A stretch of DNA of 37,967 nt, taken from NCBI GenBank assembly GCA_002238765.1, contig MPMZ01000027.1, forward strand, positions 1-37,967, read 5' to 3'. Shown in pieces: positions 17,012-24,550 of this stretch. Position numbers and translations under genes: made by a program. The notes below the pieces were generated by a model, which saw nothing but the letters and a program-made list of their open reading frames with translations, was not told the DNA's origin and did no database searches. How positions within the stretch are numbered: position 1 is the first letter of the stretch; each line of letters starts with the position of its first letter. The DNA comes from Nitrospira sp. bin75. Lineage in GTDB: Bacteria; Nitrospirota; Nitrospiria; Nitrospirales; UBA8639.

Positions 17012-18940
17012 CTATAGATGCGGATTGACCGGCAAGGCCAGGGTCAAATAGCGGCCCTTGTCTTCCACCAGGATCCGTTTGCCCGTGAGCGTGGCGACCG
17101 CGTCGTCGATGGATGCCGCCGTGGTCAACGCGGCCGGATCATCCGCTGACGCCCGCCGGATTTGCTCGAGCGTTTTCGGGGCCTCGTTGCAATACTCGAT
17201 GACGAACGCCAGCGGCCAATCGAACCGTTCGCTGGTGGGCTGATCGGTCCGGCCGTCGTAGACGGTCACGTAACTCATGGCCTTGGCGTAGAACAGAAAC
17301 GGGCGGTCCTGCGAGAAATACCGGGCCCGCCATTCCTGCACGAGCGCGCACAACTGCTCATAGAGGACCGGGTCCACCTTCCAATCAATCTCATATTCGA
17401 AATCGTACGCAATTTTGCTCAGGTCCACTTTCCTCGCGTCGTACACGTATTCATACGCCGCGCCCGGCCCGGTAATGCGCACGCCATAGTCTTCGGGACG
17501 CATGAAATACGGGCTGAATCGTTCCAGCCACAGTCTGCCGGTGCTTTCCGGGGGTTGGAGGTGAAACATCGAGGGAATCAGCGCGATCTGGCGCTTGTAG
17601 TCGGCGTCGGTTTCCTGCGGGAAGCCCAGCAGGATGTTCCAGTTGATGTCCAGGTTGTAATACCGGCTCCATTTCAGGCACTGGACGTTCTGGAGCGGGC
17701 TGACGCCTTTATCCATTTCCTTGAGCTGCGCGGCGCTCAGGCTTTCGATGCCCGGCTGCATGCACTTCACCCCGCCGTGGGCGAGGGTCTGAATCTGTTG
17801 CTTGGTCAGGTTGGCCTTGGTCTCCATGAACACGTCCAGGTCGTAGTGCCCGGCGGCGAACCGGCCGAACAGCGAGTCGATGTATTTCAGGTCGATGATG
17901 TTGTCCACCAGCCGGAAGCGCGTGGTGTTATAGCGGCTGGAGAGCCCGTCCATTTCCCGCGCCACCTGGTCGGAAGACTTGGCGCGGAATTTCATGGACT
18001 GCGCGTTTAACCCGCAGAACGTACAATGATGTTTTTCGCCCCACCAGCACCCGCGTGACCCCTCGTACAGCAAAATGCGGTTGAGCCCGGTCGAACCCTG
18101 TCCTTCCAGTTCTCCCACCATTTGAAAATAGTCGTCGTAGTCCGGCGCCCCGACGCCGGTAAAATCGGAAAACAGCGTGGTGTTGGGCTTGAACTGAATC
18201 TCGCCGTCCTTGCGAAAGGCCACCCCGGAGGGCGGCGCGTCTTCCTGGCCACGCAGCACGTTCTTCGCCAAGGCAGGAAACACCTTCTCGCCCTCGCCGA
18301 CCACCACGTAGTCGATCCACGGAAACGCCCGGAAATGTTCCAGGCCCATCTCGCCGTCGAAGTTGGCTCCGCCGAAGACAATGCGCACCTCGGGATACAG
18401 CTCCTTGATCAGTTTCGCCAGGGTCAGGCTCGCGACGTTCTGGTCGAAGGTGGACGTGAACCCCACGACCTTGAACTGTTCCCAGTCGTATGAGGTCAGC
18501 AACTCGGTGAGAAATTGCGGCGCGATAATATGCGCGATCTCTTCCAGATACCCCGTGGAACATCCGGCCTCCTGCGCCGTGCTCTCGAACACCGGCTTGA
18601 ACACGTCGGGATATTGGGCGTGCTTCGGGTTGTCCCGGAAGAGAATCGACGAGAACAACCACTCGCCGATCATGCCGCGTTTTTCGCACAAGACTTCGTA
18701 GAGCGGGATGCCGATGCGATGGGCAAAGAGCAGATTGAAGTGATAGCTCTTTGATCCGATGCCGTGGTTCTTCAGCACCCGGGAGAGCGTGCCGAGTTGA
18801 ATGGACGGGAATTTCGAATACCCGAACGGCATGGTGACCAGGGCCACCTGCGGGATGCCGTCCGGATCGCCCCAGGGGTCCTCCATGACCGCGGGACCGG
18901 CTTCAGCGGACGGCTCAATCGTGATGAGGGAATCAGCCAT
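17012..18940 (-). CDS. RiPP-maturation-type radical SAM protein with B12-binding-like domain
   Basis: 642 residues from the ATG at 18938-18940, which overlaps the stop of the pterin dehydratase gene. The N-terminal domain (about 30-240) looks like a cobalamin-binding fold (VVGFTSTFDQNVASLTLAKL; VRIVFGGANFDGEMG; YVVVGEGEKVFPAL). The radical SAM core follows, with the unusual spacing C298-x7-C306-x2-C309 (RGCWWGEKHHCTFCG) characteristic of the family called RiPP maturation radical SAM protein 1. The C-terminal region includes LLGFPQETDADYKRQIALIP. Known relatives modify ribosomal peptides, some as C-methyltransferases. No precursor peptide gene was found nearby, so the substrate is open. Confidence 0.85.
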   Translation of the reverse strand: MADSLITIEPSAEAGPAVMEDPWGDPDGIPQVALVTMPFGYSKFPSIQLGTLSRVLKNHGIGSKSYHFNLLFAHRIGIPLYEVLCEKRGMIGEWLFSSILFRDNPKHAQYPDVFKPVFESTAQEAGCSTGYLEEIAHIIAPQFLTELLTSYDWEQFKVVGFTSTFDQNVASLTLAKLIKELYPEVRIVFGGANFDGEMGLEHFRAFPWIDYVVVGEGEKVFPALAKNVLRGQEDAPPSGVAFRKDGEIQFKPNTTLFSDFTGVGAPDYDDYFQMVGELEGQGSTGLNRILLYEGSRGCWWGEKHHCTFCGLNAQSMKFRAKSSDQVAREMDGLSSRYNTTRFRLVDNIIDLKYIDSLFGRFAAGHYDLDVFMETKANLTKQQIQTLAHGGVKCMQPGIESLSAAQLKEMDKGVSPLQNVQCLKWSRYYNLDINWNILLGFPQETDADYKRQIALIPSMFHLQPPESTGRLWLERFSPYFMRPEDYGVRITGPGAAYEYVYDARKVDLSKIAYDFEYEIDWKVDPVLYEQLCALVQEWRARYFSQDRPFLFYAKAMSYVTVYDGRTDQPTSERFDWPLAFVIEYCNEAPKTLEQIRRASADDPAALTTAASIDDAVATLTGKRILVEDKGRYLTLALPVNPHL

Positions 18941-19271
18941 TGCCAGTGAAGACCCGGTCGGCCTTGGCCGCCAGATAAAAATCGCTTTCCGTGAGCCCGC
19001 GGATCTTATGCGTCCAGATTTCCACTTTGCACCGGCCCCACGCCAAAAACAGGTCGGGATGATGCCCTTCTGTCTCGGCAATGGCGCCGACCGCGTTCAC
19101 GAACGCCAGGGCCTCCGCAAAGTCCTTGAACTCGTACTGGCGTTCGATATGTCCCTCGGCATTCAACGCCCATCCCTGGCCCAACTGCTCCAACAACTCC
19201 TGCACCCTGGCCGGTTCCAGCGGCGGCACCCCCCCGCGACACGGCACGCATTGCTTATCAGCCAAACTCAT
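18933..19271 (-). CDS. phhB: Pterin-4a-carbinolamine dehydratase
   Basis: 112 residues, enzyme that dehydrates 4a-hydroxytetrahydrobiopterin and recycles pterin cofactor. The active-site signature is present: EGHHPDLFLAWGRCKVEIWT with H70, H71 and D73, then TH88 and GLTESDFYLAAKAD. A strong ribosome site (GAGGAGGATT) precedes the ATG at 19269-19271. Its end overlaps the start of the radical SAM gene by 8 nt, so the two are coupled. No aromatic amino acid hydroxylase is in view, so the physiological partner is unknown; related proteins also assist molybdopterin or act as transcription cofactors. Confidence 0.9.
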   Translation of the reverse strand: MSLADKQCVPCRGGVPPLEPARVQELLEQLGQGWALNAEGHIERQYEFKDFAEALAFVNAVGAIAETEGHHPDLFLAWGRCKVEIWTHKIRGLTESDFYLAAKADRVFTGNG

Positions 19272-19362
19272 GAGAATCCTCCTCCTGTTCCGTTACCATC
19301 TATCTCAGGATCGACGTATAGGGACCCAAAATCAATTTTGTTCTCTTGATGATCAAACAATC

Positions 19363-20052
19363 TCAAGTATGAATGTTCTGCAGCAGTTGGTTGGGCCTGA
19401 TTTCCGATTGCGACCAGTGCTGTCCGATGGATTGGATAAAGGCAGGGCGAACCAGTTTAGCCCGTTGCCCCAGTTGTTCGTCTTGGTCAAACCGGAGATA
19501 GAGGCCTTCCGCAGGCTGTGAGCCAAATTTTGATTGTGACAAGAGCTTGGGAATATCCCGAAATGTAAAGTGACCGCGTGCGATAATAGGAACCTGGGCA
19601 ATGGACATTTTCTCCAGGAATTCGTCACGCCTGTTGCAGGACAGAAATCGTAAAGCCCGTTTGTCGTAAATGTCGAAACCCAGAAACCAATCCGGCAACC
19701 AGTCGTAGGGCACCGAGTGTTGTGCATAGCACCATTCCCCAAAAAGGATGTAGCGATCCGCGAGATGGTCGAATAGAGTGTTTGTTCTGGAAGCCATCCA
19801 TTCTCCAAGTTTTTTCCATTGGCCCGACTCCGGGAGATGCAGATAAGAGCCCCTGTTTTGCGCACGAATATTCCCATCGACATCAAACGAAATGCCGAGA
19901 TTGGCCCCATCAACCTTTTCTTCAACCACAAGCTCATGTCGCAGAAATGCATCCCGTTCGGATTCCGACAAGAGTTTCTCACCTCTGATGTGAATGCCAT
20001 CCGGAAGCGTCAGATGAGGTGTAGAGGGGAATTTGAAAAAGTCGTTTTTCAC
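19363..20052 (-). CDS. RNA ligase family protein (nucleotidyltransferase superfamily)
   Basis: 229 residues, GTG start overlapping the PIN gene stop by 4 nt. All ligase motifs are visible: motif I EEKVDGANLG with the adenylated Lys at K46, a central LFGEWCY, motif IIIa FLGFDIYD, motif IV AEGLYLRFD and motif V AKLVRP. This is the catalytic core of ATP-dependent RNA ligases (DRB0094/Rnl2-like), which seal nicks through enzyme-AMP and RNA-AMP intermediates. It is the last gene of a three-gene operon with a PIN nuclease and an SMC-like ATPase, suggesting that RNA cut by the nuclease is repaired by the ligase. A DNA substrate is not excluded. Confidence 0.85.
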   Translation of the reverse strand: MKNDFFKFPSTPHLTLPDGIHIRGEKLLSESERDAFLRHELVVEEKVDGANLGISFDVDGNIRAQNRGSYLHLPESGQWKKLGEWMASRTNTLFDHLADRYILFGEWCYAQHSVPYDWLPDWFLGFDIYDKRALRFLSCNRRDEFLEKMSIAQVPIIARGHFTFRDIPKLLSQSKFGSQPAEGLYLRFDQDEQLGQRAKLVRPAFIQSIGQHWSQSEIRPNQLLQNIHT

Positions 20053-20582
20053 GAGCCTATCTTTTTCGCGTACTTGGTTTGGACATAGTCACGGCAGAGA
20101 AAATCGACGGTAATTCCAACCTTAGCTAAGGCCTTCTCCCATCCCAACCATTTACTATCTGTGGCCTGCAGAATAGGTGGATTTCCAGGGTGCGCGTTGG
20201 CAACAGCGACAAACTTGCGATCAGAAGGATCAAAGTTTCGCAACTTGGCATGGTTGGGAAACTCATCATATGAGTTGCCGTTCTTGACAATTGGTATTTG
20301 GGTAACTTTATCGGCATTCCAGCGATGATCGTGAACCCATTTCATAAAACGGTCACCAACGCCAGGTTGCCCTTTCATGGAAAGCTGTTGCCGGTATTCA
20401 TCGAAGATTTCGTCTCCAGCATCAATGACCAGTCCGCGCTTTCTTATAATGTGCTCAACCGCCCCAATACATGCCAGCACGCAATCATCGGAAACATCAG
20501 AGTTAGGATCATGTTGGGTGGCAAGGTTGGCTGTTTTCGGTACATTCGTATCCACCAGACATTTATTCTTCAGAAGATTCAC
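20049..20582 (-). CDS. PIN-domain nuclease of the ATPase-PIN-ligase operon
   Basis: 177 residues; GTG start overlaps the ATPase stop by 4 nt (GTGA), and its own stop overlaps the ligase start in the same way. PIN-like acids are seen at D11 (KCLVDTNV), D61/E62 in the middle helix, D121 (PSDRKFVAVANAH) and D142 (ATDSKWLGW). PIN domains are Mg-dependent ribonucleases and often cut tRNA or mRNA. It is larger than a VapC toxin and has no VapB-like partner. Position between an ATPase sensor and a ligase suggests a regulated RNA-cutting effector. Confidence 0.8.
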   Translation of the reverse strand: MNLLKNKCLVDTNVPKTANLATQHDPNSDVSDDCVLACIGAVEHIIRKRGLVIDAGDEIFDEYRQQLSMKGQPGVGDRFMKWVHDHRWNADKVTQIPIVKNGNSYDEFPNHAKLRNFDPSDRKFVAVANAHPGNPPILQATDSKWLGWEKALAKVGITVDFLCRDYVQTKYAKKIGS

Positions 20583-21988
20583 TTGTGAGGCGCACCTTGC
20601 TCTTTGCGTCTTTCCATTGCCGCTTTTCCATGGGCGACAACATCTTCCATCTCATCTCCAAAAAAGTTTTCCGGCCAGTTCTGAATATTCCCGTAGAGGT
20701 CGATTTCCAATGGAACAAGAGTGGCTGGCGTGTTCGTGACGTTGGCGAAATAGACTGATACCTTTTCCTTGGGGAGACGATCCTCGGCAATCCGACGCTG
20801 CAGACGACGAAGAAAATGTTCCGAATGGGTTTCAATGACCAACTGGATGTTTCTGTCGGCATGATTTTCTCTGGAGTTGATCACATCGATCATCACATCC
20901 GCTAAAGCAGATTGAGCACGGGGATGAAGGTGAATTTCCGGCTGCTCCATTAAAATGATCGATCCCGGTGGCGCATAGAAACACTGTACCAGCACCGGAA
21001 GAACCTGCGAAATGCCGAACCCGACGTCCAGAAGGTCTACCGAATCATTTGAGCCTTTCGTGCGAACTTTGACCTCATACTCTTGCCGTTTTCTGGAGAT
21101 GGGGTTGACCTTGAATGTCTCGATTAACCCCATTTGTTTTAAAGCTGAAGCAACGATTTCCTGTAAAGGCCTATTTTTCAAATTAGGCCCCAAGCTGATT
21201 TTACGGTTCCGCGCGGACAGAATAGCTGCAATCGCGTTTTCACCCTCGTAACCTACACTTTCCGGCTCACTGCCCGACCAGGAATACAGACGTTCCGCCC
21301 TAGTCCGAAGTGGACCAAGATAGGAAAGGGAGCCAAACAGTTTTTCATGCCGTAAGTTCAATGCTTGAGCAAAGTCCGCGTTCTGATAGTAAGCCACTAC
21401 CTCATCGGGGAACCCGTAAAAGCGAACCGGAGCACCAATGGGCCACGCTCGTCCTTGTTTGCGCCTCAGCTTGTATCCGGTGGCACCAACTTCGTATCCG
21501 GACTTGTTTGTAGCCTTGCGACCCATTGTAAGGGTTAACGTGACTTCATCATTCTTCATCAACTCGTATTTAAGATGATTCAGCCCTGGCGAGTTCAGGT
21601 CTTTGCTTTCCAGACCCGTGTCCTCCAATCCGACTTCTGCATGAAACGTCAAATCTTCTCCAGAAAACGGTTTCCCGGAAACAGGATCTTCAATTTCCAG
21701 GGGCGCACGTAGTGACCACCGGTACTCAAACGCAATCTTGTGTGAAGCATTGCGGTTAAAGACCATCTCTTGATAAGAGCCGAGTTGGACCGCCGAGTAT
21801 TTCCCGCCCGGATAAAACACGGCCTTTCGGTCAGGCAACTCAACTGTCTGTTTGAGCATCATCAGGAATTGTCCGATACTGGATTTGCCTGAACTGTTGG
21901 CGCCGAAGAACAGGGAAATAGGAGCCATCTCGATCTTGCCGGTATCCTTCCAGCCTTTGAAATTTTGTATTCTCAAGTGCTTGAACAT
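20579..21988 (-). CDS. DUF3696-type AAA (SMC/OLD-like) ATPase
   Basis: 469 residues. N-terminal MFKHLRIQNFKGWKDTG is typical of RecF/OLD-like ATPases. Walker A is FGANSSGKSS (residues 28-37), the signature region is LLDVGFGISQVLPVLVQCF, Walker B is ILMEQPEIHLHPRAQ, and the switch histidine is in VIETHSEHFLRRL. The C-terminus (EIDLYGNIQNWPENFFGDEM) matches DUF3696. Such ATPases serve as sensors or regulators in defence modules (Septu, PARIS and OLD-like systems). It is the first gene of the operon. The DNA is more AT-rich than the flanking housekeeping genes, suggesting transfer. Confidence 0.88.
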   Translation of the reverse strand: MFKHLRIQNFKGWKDTGKIEMAPISLFFGANSSGKSSIGQFLMMLKQTVELPDRKAVFYPGGKYSAVQLGSYQEMVFNRNASHKIAFEYRWSLRAPLEIEDPVSGKPFSGEDLTFHAEVGLEDTGLESKDLNSPGLNHLKYELMKNDEVTLTLTMGRKATNKSGYEVGATGYKLRRKQGRAWPIGAPVRFYGFPDEVVAYYQNADFAQALNLRHEKLFGSLSYLGPLRTRAERLYSWSGSEPESVGYEGENAIAAILSARNRKISLGPNLKNRPLQEIVASALKQMGLIETFKVNPISRKRQEYEVKVRTKGSNDSVDLLDVGFGISQVLPVLVQCFYAPPGSIILMEQPEIHLHPRAQSALADVMIDVINSRENHADRNIQLVIETHSEHFLRRLQRRIAEDRLPKEKVSVYFANVTNTPATLVPLEIDLYGNIQNWPENFFGDEMEDVVAHGKAAMERRKEQGAPHK

Positions 21989-22108
21989 CTTACTCGCCTT
22001 CCATTTCTGTCATGGCTCGATCCCATCAACCAATTCTTCTGTTCGCAGCCATCATGGTCCCATGTCGATTGCGAAACACGTAAACCCGATGCGAAAACCC
22101 TCTGCTCT

Positions 22109-22144
22109 CCTCTCCCTTGATGGGAGAGGATTAAGGTGAGGGTG
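22109..22144. repeat. 36-bp palindromic dispersed repeat, copy 1
   Basis: Starts CCTCTCCCTTGATGGGAGAG, a hairpin with a 4-nt loop, followed by a GATTAAGGTGAGGGTG tail. Identical to the copy at 22275-22310. A degenerate third copy lies near 22232-22262. This type of palindrome is widespread in environmental bacterial genomes. Confidence 0.8.
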
Positions 22145-22274
22145 TCATAAAAGAAGAATTATAGTCTCCCAAACAGCAGGGCACAAATGGGGCGGCTGCA
22201 AAGATTCTCTTGGCCGCTCTTACCCTCGCCCCTGATTTCCTATCCCTCGATGGGATGGGCTCTTCCTCCAGTTT

Positions 22275-22310
22275 CCTCTCCCTTGATGGGAGAGGATTAA
22301 GGTGAGGGTG
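22275..22310. repeat. 36-bp palindromic dispersed repeat, copy 2
   Basis: Identical to 22109-22144. Its right end overlaps the earliest in-frame GTG (22302) of the zeta-like kinase gene, which argues for a later start of that gene. The about 420-bp stretch 21989-22406 otherwise holds no gene. Confidence 0.8.
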
Positions 22311-22406
22311 AGGAAGTTGAGGCTTTCTTTTTCAGTCTCAAAGACGGATAATCTGGTGAGATTTGAGGGAAGAAAGGCAGAGCCCGCGGGTTTTGGCAAT
22401 GCTGAC

Positions 22407-22937
22407 GTGAGAAAGCAAACGACCAAGTCTCCACGCTGCATTGTGATCGCGGGACCCAATGGTGCGGGCAAGACCACCTTTGCAAGAGAATTTCTCCCTA
22501 AGGAAGCAAGTGTGGTTCACTTTGTAAACGCAGACCTCATTGCAAGCGGCCTTTCACCCCTTGATCCCAACTTGGCCGGACGAACGGCGGGCAGACTCGT
22601 GCTGGAAGAACTGGATCGTCTCGCGCATGGACGGAAGGACTTTGCTTTTGAAAGCACGTTGAGTGGGCTGACATACGTGCAACGGCTCAAGAATTTGAAA
22701 TTGGCAGGGTATCGCATCGAAATAATTTTTCTTTGGCTTCCTTCACCGCAGGTTGCCCTCCGGCGAATCGCAACACGTGTGCGACAGGGTGGCCATGATG
22801 TCCCGCGTTATGAGGTGTTACGGCGTTTTGATCGAGGCTGGAAGAATTTTCATGCCGTGTATCGCTCGTTAGCCGATACTTGGACGGTGTATGACAATTC
22901 CGAGGACATCCCTCGACTCTTGGAGGAGGGTCCATGA
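22407..22937 (+). CDS. Zeta-toxin-like P-loop kinase
   Basis: 176 residues from the GTG at 22407; the frame is open back to a GTG at 22302, but that start lies in a repeat and the extra residues do not resemble the family. Walker A is IAGPNGAGKTTFAREFLP. The zeta hallmarks FVNADLIASGLSP, the FAFESTLSG segment and the arginine-rich RRIATRVRQGGHDVPRYEVLRRF lid follow. Zeta-type enzymes phosphorylate UDP-sugars or small molecules and may act as toxins. The next small gene overlaps its stop (ATGA) and is probably its partner. Confidence 0.82.
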   Translation: MRKQTTKSPRCIVIAGPNGAGKTTFAREFLPKEASVVHFVNADLIASGLSPLDPNLAGRTAGRLVLEELDRLAHGRKDFAFESTLSGLTYVQRLKNLKLAGYRIEIIFLWLPSPQVALRRIATRVRQGGHDVPRYEVLRRFDRGWKNFHAVYRSLADTWTVYDNSEDIPRLLEEGP

Positions 22938-23092
22938 AACCTGAGAAGGCCCAAAAAGAGACTCGAGAATTTTCGCGTAGTGTCGGCCGTGCCTTACGCC
23001 GGGCCGCTAAAGCCGCCCGGAAAACCGCGCGTATGCATAACACACCGATCTGCGTGTGGAAGGACGGTAAAGTCGTACTCATAAAGCCCTGA
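22934..23092 (+). CDS. Small basic partner protein of the zeta-like kinase
   Basis: 52 residues, ATG at 22934 overlapping the kinase stop by 4 nt, so translation is coupled. The sequence begins MKPEKAQKETREFSRSVGRA and is rich in Arg, Lys and Ala through the middle, ending VWKDGKVVLIKP. The first two thirds should form one amphipathic basic helix and the end a beta hairpin. Small basic proteins of this kind recur beside zeta-like kinases, so an antitoxin or substrate-adaptor role is plausible but not shown. Confidence 0.75.
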   Translation: MKPEKAQKETREFSRSVGRALRRAAKAARKTARMHNTPICVWKDGKVVLIKP

Positions 23093-23120
23093 TCGTTCCT
23101 TTACTCCAAGGAGGTGTCAC

Positions 23121-23480
23121 ATGGGACCGACCAAAGCCATTGTGAAGGATGGAGCCATCTATGATGCCAGGACCGGGAAGTTGCTCAAGGACGGGCTCAC
23201 GACTCATGAAGCGATTCGGGACTACGTCGATCACCATTACATTGTCCTCCCGGTGGTCAACAAGGACTGCGAGCCCTGGCTGCTCGACGGCGAACCCGTC
23301 TATTGCTTACGGGGCACGCGGTACGAAAATCTCAAGGACGAAGTCCTGCACTTGGCGCGATGCCCGGACTGCGGCGGCATGGGGATTCGCGACGACGAAC
23401 CCATGGTCGAATCGGATTGCATTCGTTGTGTGTCCTGCGGCCACGAATTCGACGCCCGCCTGGAAATGATGGAGAGTTAG
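23121..23480 (+). CDS. Zinc-ribbon protein of unknown function
   Basis: 119 residues with an excellent ribosome site (AAGGAGGTG) before the ATG at 23121. The C-terminal third holds a zinc ribbon: CPDCGG (about residues 81-86) and CVSCGHEFD (about 103-111). The N-terminal part (KAIVKDGAIYDARTGKLL; TTHEAIRDYVDHHYIV) matches nothing I know. The stop codon TAG (23478-23480) is the first three bases of an inserted MITE-like element, so the original C-terminus may have been different. It follows the kinase pair by 28 nt and may belong to the same transcript. Confidence 0.75.
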   Translation: MGPTKAIVKDGAIYDARTGKLLKDGLTTHEAIRDYVDHHYIVLPVVNKDCEPWLLDGEPVYCLRGTRYENLKDEVLHLARCPDCGGMGIRDDEPMVESDCIRCVSCGHEFDARLEMMES

Positions 23481-23660
23481 CCCGCATTTCTCACCAGCCT
23501 CCTGCTACGGGCGCCGGTCCACACGCTGTGCCGGGGCGTACTCCCGCAAGCCACTTCGACATAGTGGCAACTATGCCTTCAGCGTCTTCCAGTCCGTGCG
23601 CCACGGCACAGCGGCGTCTCGACGCCCTCGCCGACGGAGCCCGGTGAGAATTGCGGGCTA
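23478..23660. mobile_element. MITE-like element, 183 bp, 18-bp terminal inverted repeats
   Basis: The ends are TAGCCCGCATTTCTCACC (23478-23495) and the inverse of TAGCCCGCAATTCTCACC (23643-23660), differing at one position. The interior is GC-rich, has further short palindromes and no gene of its own. Size and structure fit a non-autonomous miniature transposable element. No clear longer target duplication is seen. It abuts and supplies the stop codon of the zinc-ribbon gene; the remaining gap to the vapB-like gene (23661-23846) holds only its promoter region. Confidence 0.75.
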
Positions 23661-23793
23661 GAGGCGTTCGTATCCTTGGCAACGACAGCTTTCTTCCTGC
23701 CCGGATCAGATCCCGTGTGATCCGTGTGCCGAGCAGTTCCGTCCGGGGTTTTCTTCTGAAATAGCTGACATAGGTAGTTGCATATACACGATA

Positions 23794-23807
23794 ATAGTGT
23801 ACACTAT
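23794..23807. promoter_or_regulatory. Palindromic operator upstream of the antitoxin gene
   Basis: ATAGTGTACACTAT is a perfect 14-bp palindrome about 40 nt before the antitoxin start. Related half-sites flank it (ACACGATA to the left, AGTGTAGAT to the right). This suits cooperative binding of a ribbon-helix-helix antitoxin to its own promoter; a possible -35 (TTGCAT) lies at 23779-23784. Confidence 0.65.
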
Positions 23808-23846
23808 AGCAGTGTAGATCTGTCAGTAAACGTTAAGGAGGCCACC

Positions 23847-24071
23847 ATGAAAAACATTACCTTAAGCGCCGAGGAAAACCTGATTGAAGCGGCCCGCCGG
23901 CGTGCCATGGCCGAGCATACGACCTTGAATGAGCAATTTCGGTTGTGGCTCAAGAACTATGTCGGGCGGGAACAGCAGGTGGCCCGGGCCATGCGAACCA
24001 TTCGTGAGTTGCAAGGCCAGCTATTTACGGGAGGGCGGAAGTTTACTCGGGACGAAATGAATGAGCGTTGA
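23847..24071 (+). CDS. VapB-like antitoxin
   Basis: 74 residues from the ATG at 23847 with ribosome site TAAGGAGG. The N-terminus MKNITLSAEENLIEAARRRA is a ribbon-helix-helix type DNA-binding fold: a beta strand followed by two helices. The C-terminal part (QLFTGGRKFTRDEMNER) would wrap the toxin. It overlaps the toxin gene by 11 nt and lies behind a palindromic operator, as expected for an autoregulated type II toxin-antitoxin pair. Confidence 0.85.
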   Translation: MKNITLSAEENLIEAARRRAMAEHTTLNEQFRLWLKNYVGREQQVARAMRTIRELQGQLFTGGRKFTRDEMNER

Positions 24072-24480
24072 ACACTTCCTCGACACCAATGTTTTCGTTT
24101 ATTTGTTTGATGAAACCAATGACCATAAACGCGGGAGAGCGGTTCGTCTGGTTCAGGAGTCCTTGGTGAACGAAACCGGTTGCATCAGTTATCAGGTTGT
24201 TCAGGAGACGATTAACGTCATAATCCGAAAACTCAATGCAACGCCGGAGAAAGCCAGACAGATACTGGACGACACGTTGATACCGCTTTGGCGGGTCAAC
24301 CCGACCCTGATGCTGTACCAACGTAGCCTCGACCTGCAAACCCGCTACAGATTCAGCTTCTACGATTCTCTCATCGTCGCCGCCGCGCTCGAAGCGGGCT
24401 GTCACACCCTCTACAGCGAAGACCTGACGCATAGCCAGCAGATTGAAGGCCTGACCGTCACAACCCCTTTCAGGACATGA
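24061..24480 (+). CDS. VapC-like PIN-domain toxin
   Basis: 139 residues. The PIN catalytic acids are all present: D8 (FLDTNV), E49 (VVQETINV), D102 (FYDSLIVAAAL) and D121 (YSEDLTH). VapC toxins are Mg-dependent endoribonucleases acting on tRNA or rRNA and are held inactive by the cognate antitoxin. Length is normal. The start lies within the end of the antitoxin gene, giving coupled translation. Confidence 0.9.
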   Translation: MSVEHFLDTNVFVYLFDETNDHKRGRAVRLVQESLVNETGCISYQVVQETINVIIRKLNATPEKARQILDDTLIPLWRVNPTLMLYQRSLDLQTRYRFSFYDSLIVAAALEAGCHTLYSEDLTHSQQIEGLTVTTPFRT

Positions 24481-24550
24481 GCAGATCCTTGGCGATATAG
24501 TAGGGACACCCCCCGTGGTTGTCCCTGCTGAGGAGAAGCCCGCGCTATTT

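Noticed and set aside
22109-22310. CRISPR array
   Set aside because: Only two exact copies of a 36-bp palindrome, about 130 bp apart, with no regular spacers and no cas genes.
23478-23660. Integron attC site
   Set aside because: Palindromic, but with long transposon-like terminal repeats and no attC core sites or integron integrase.
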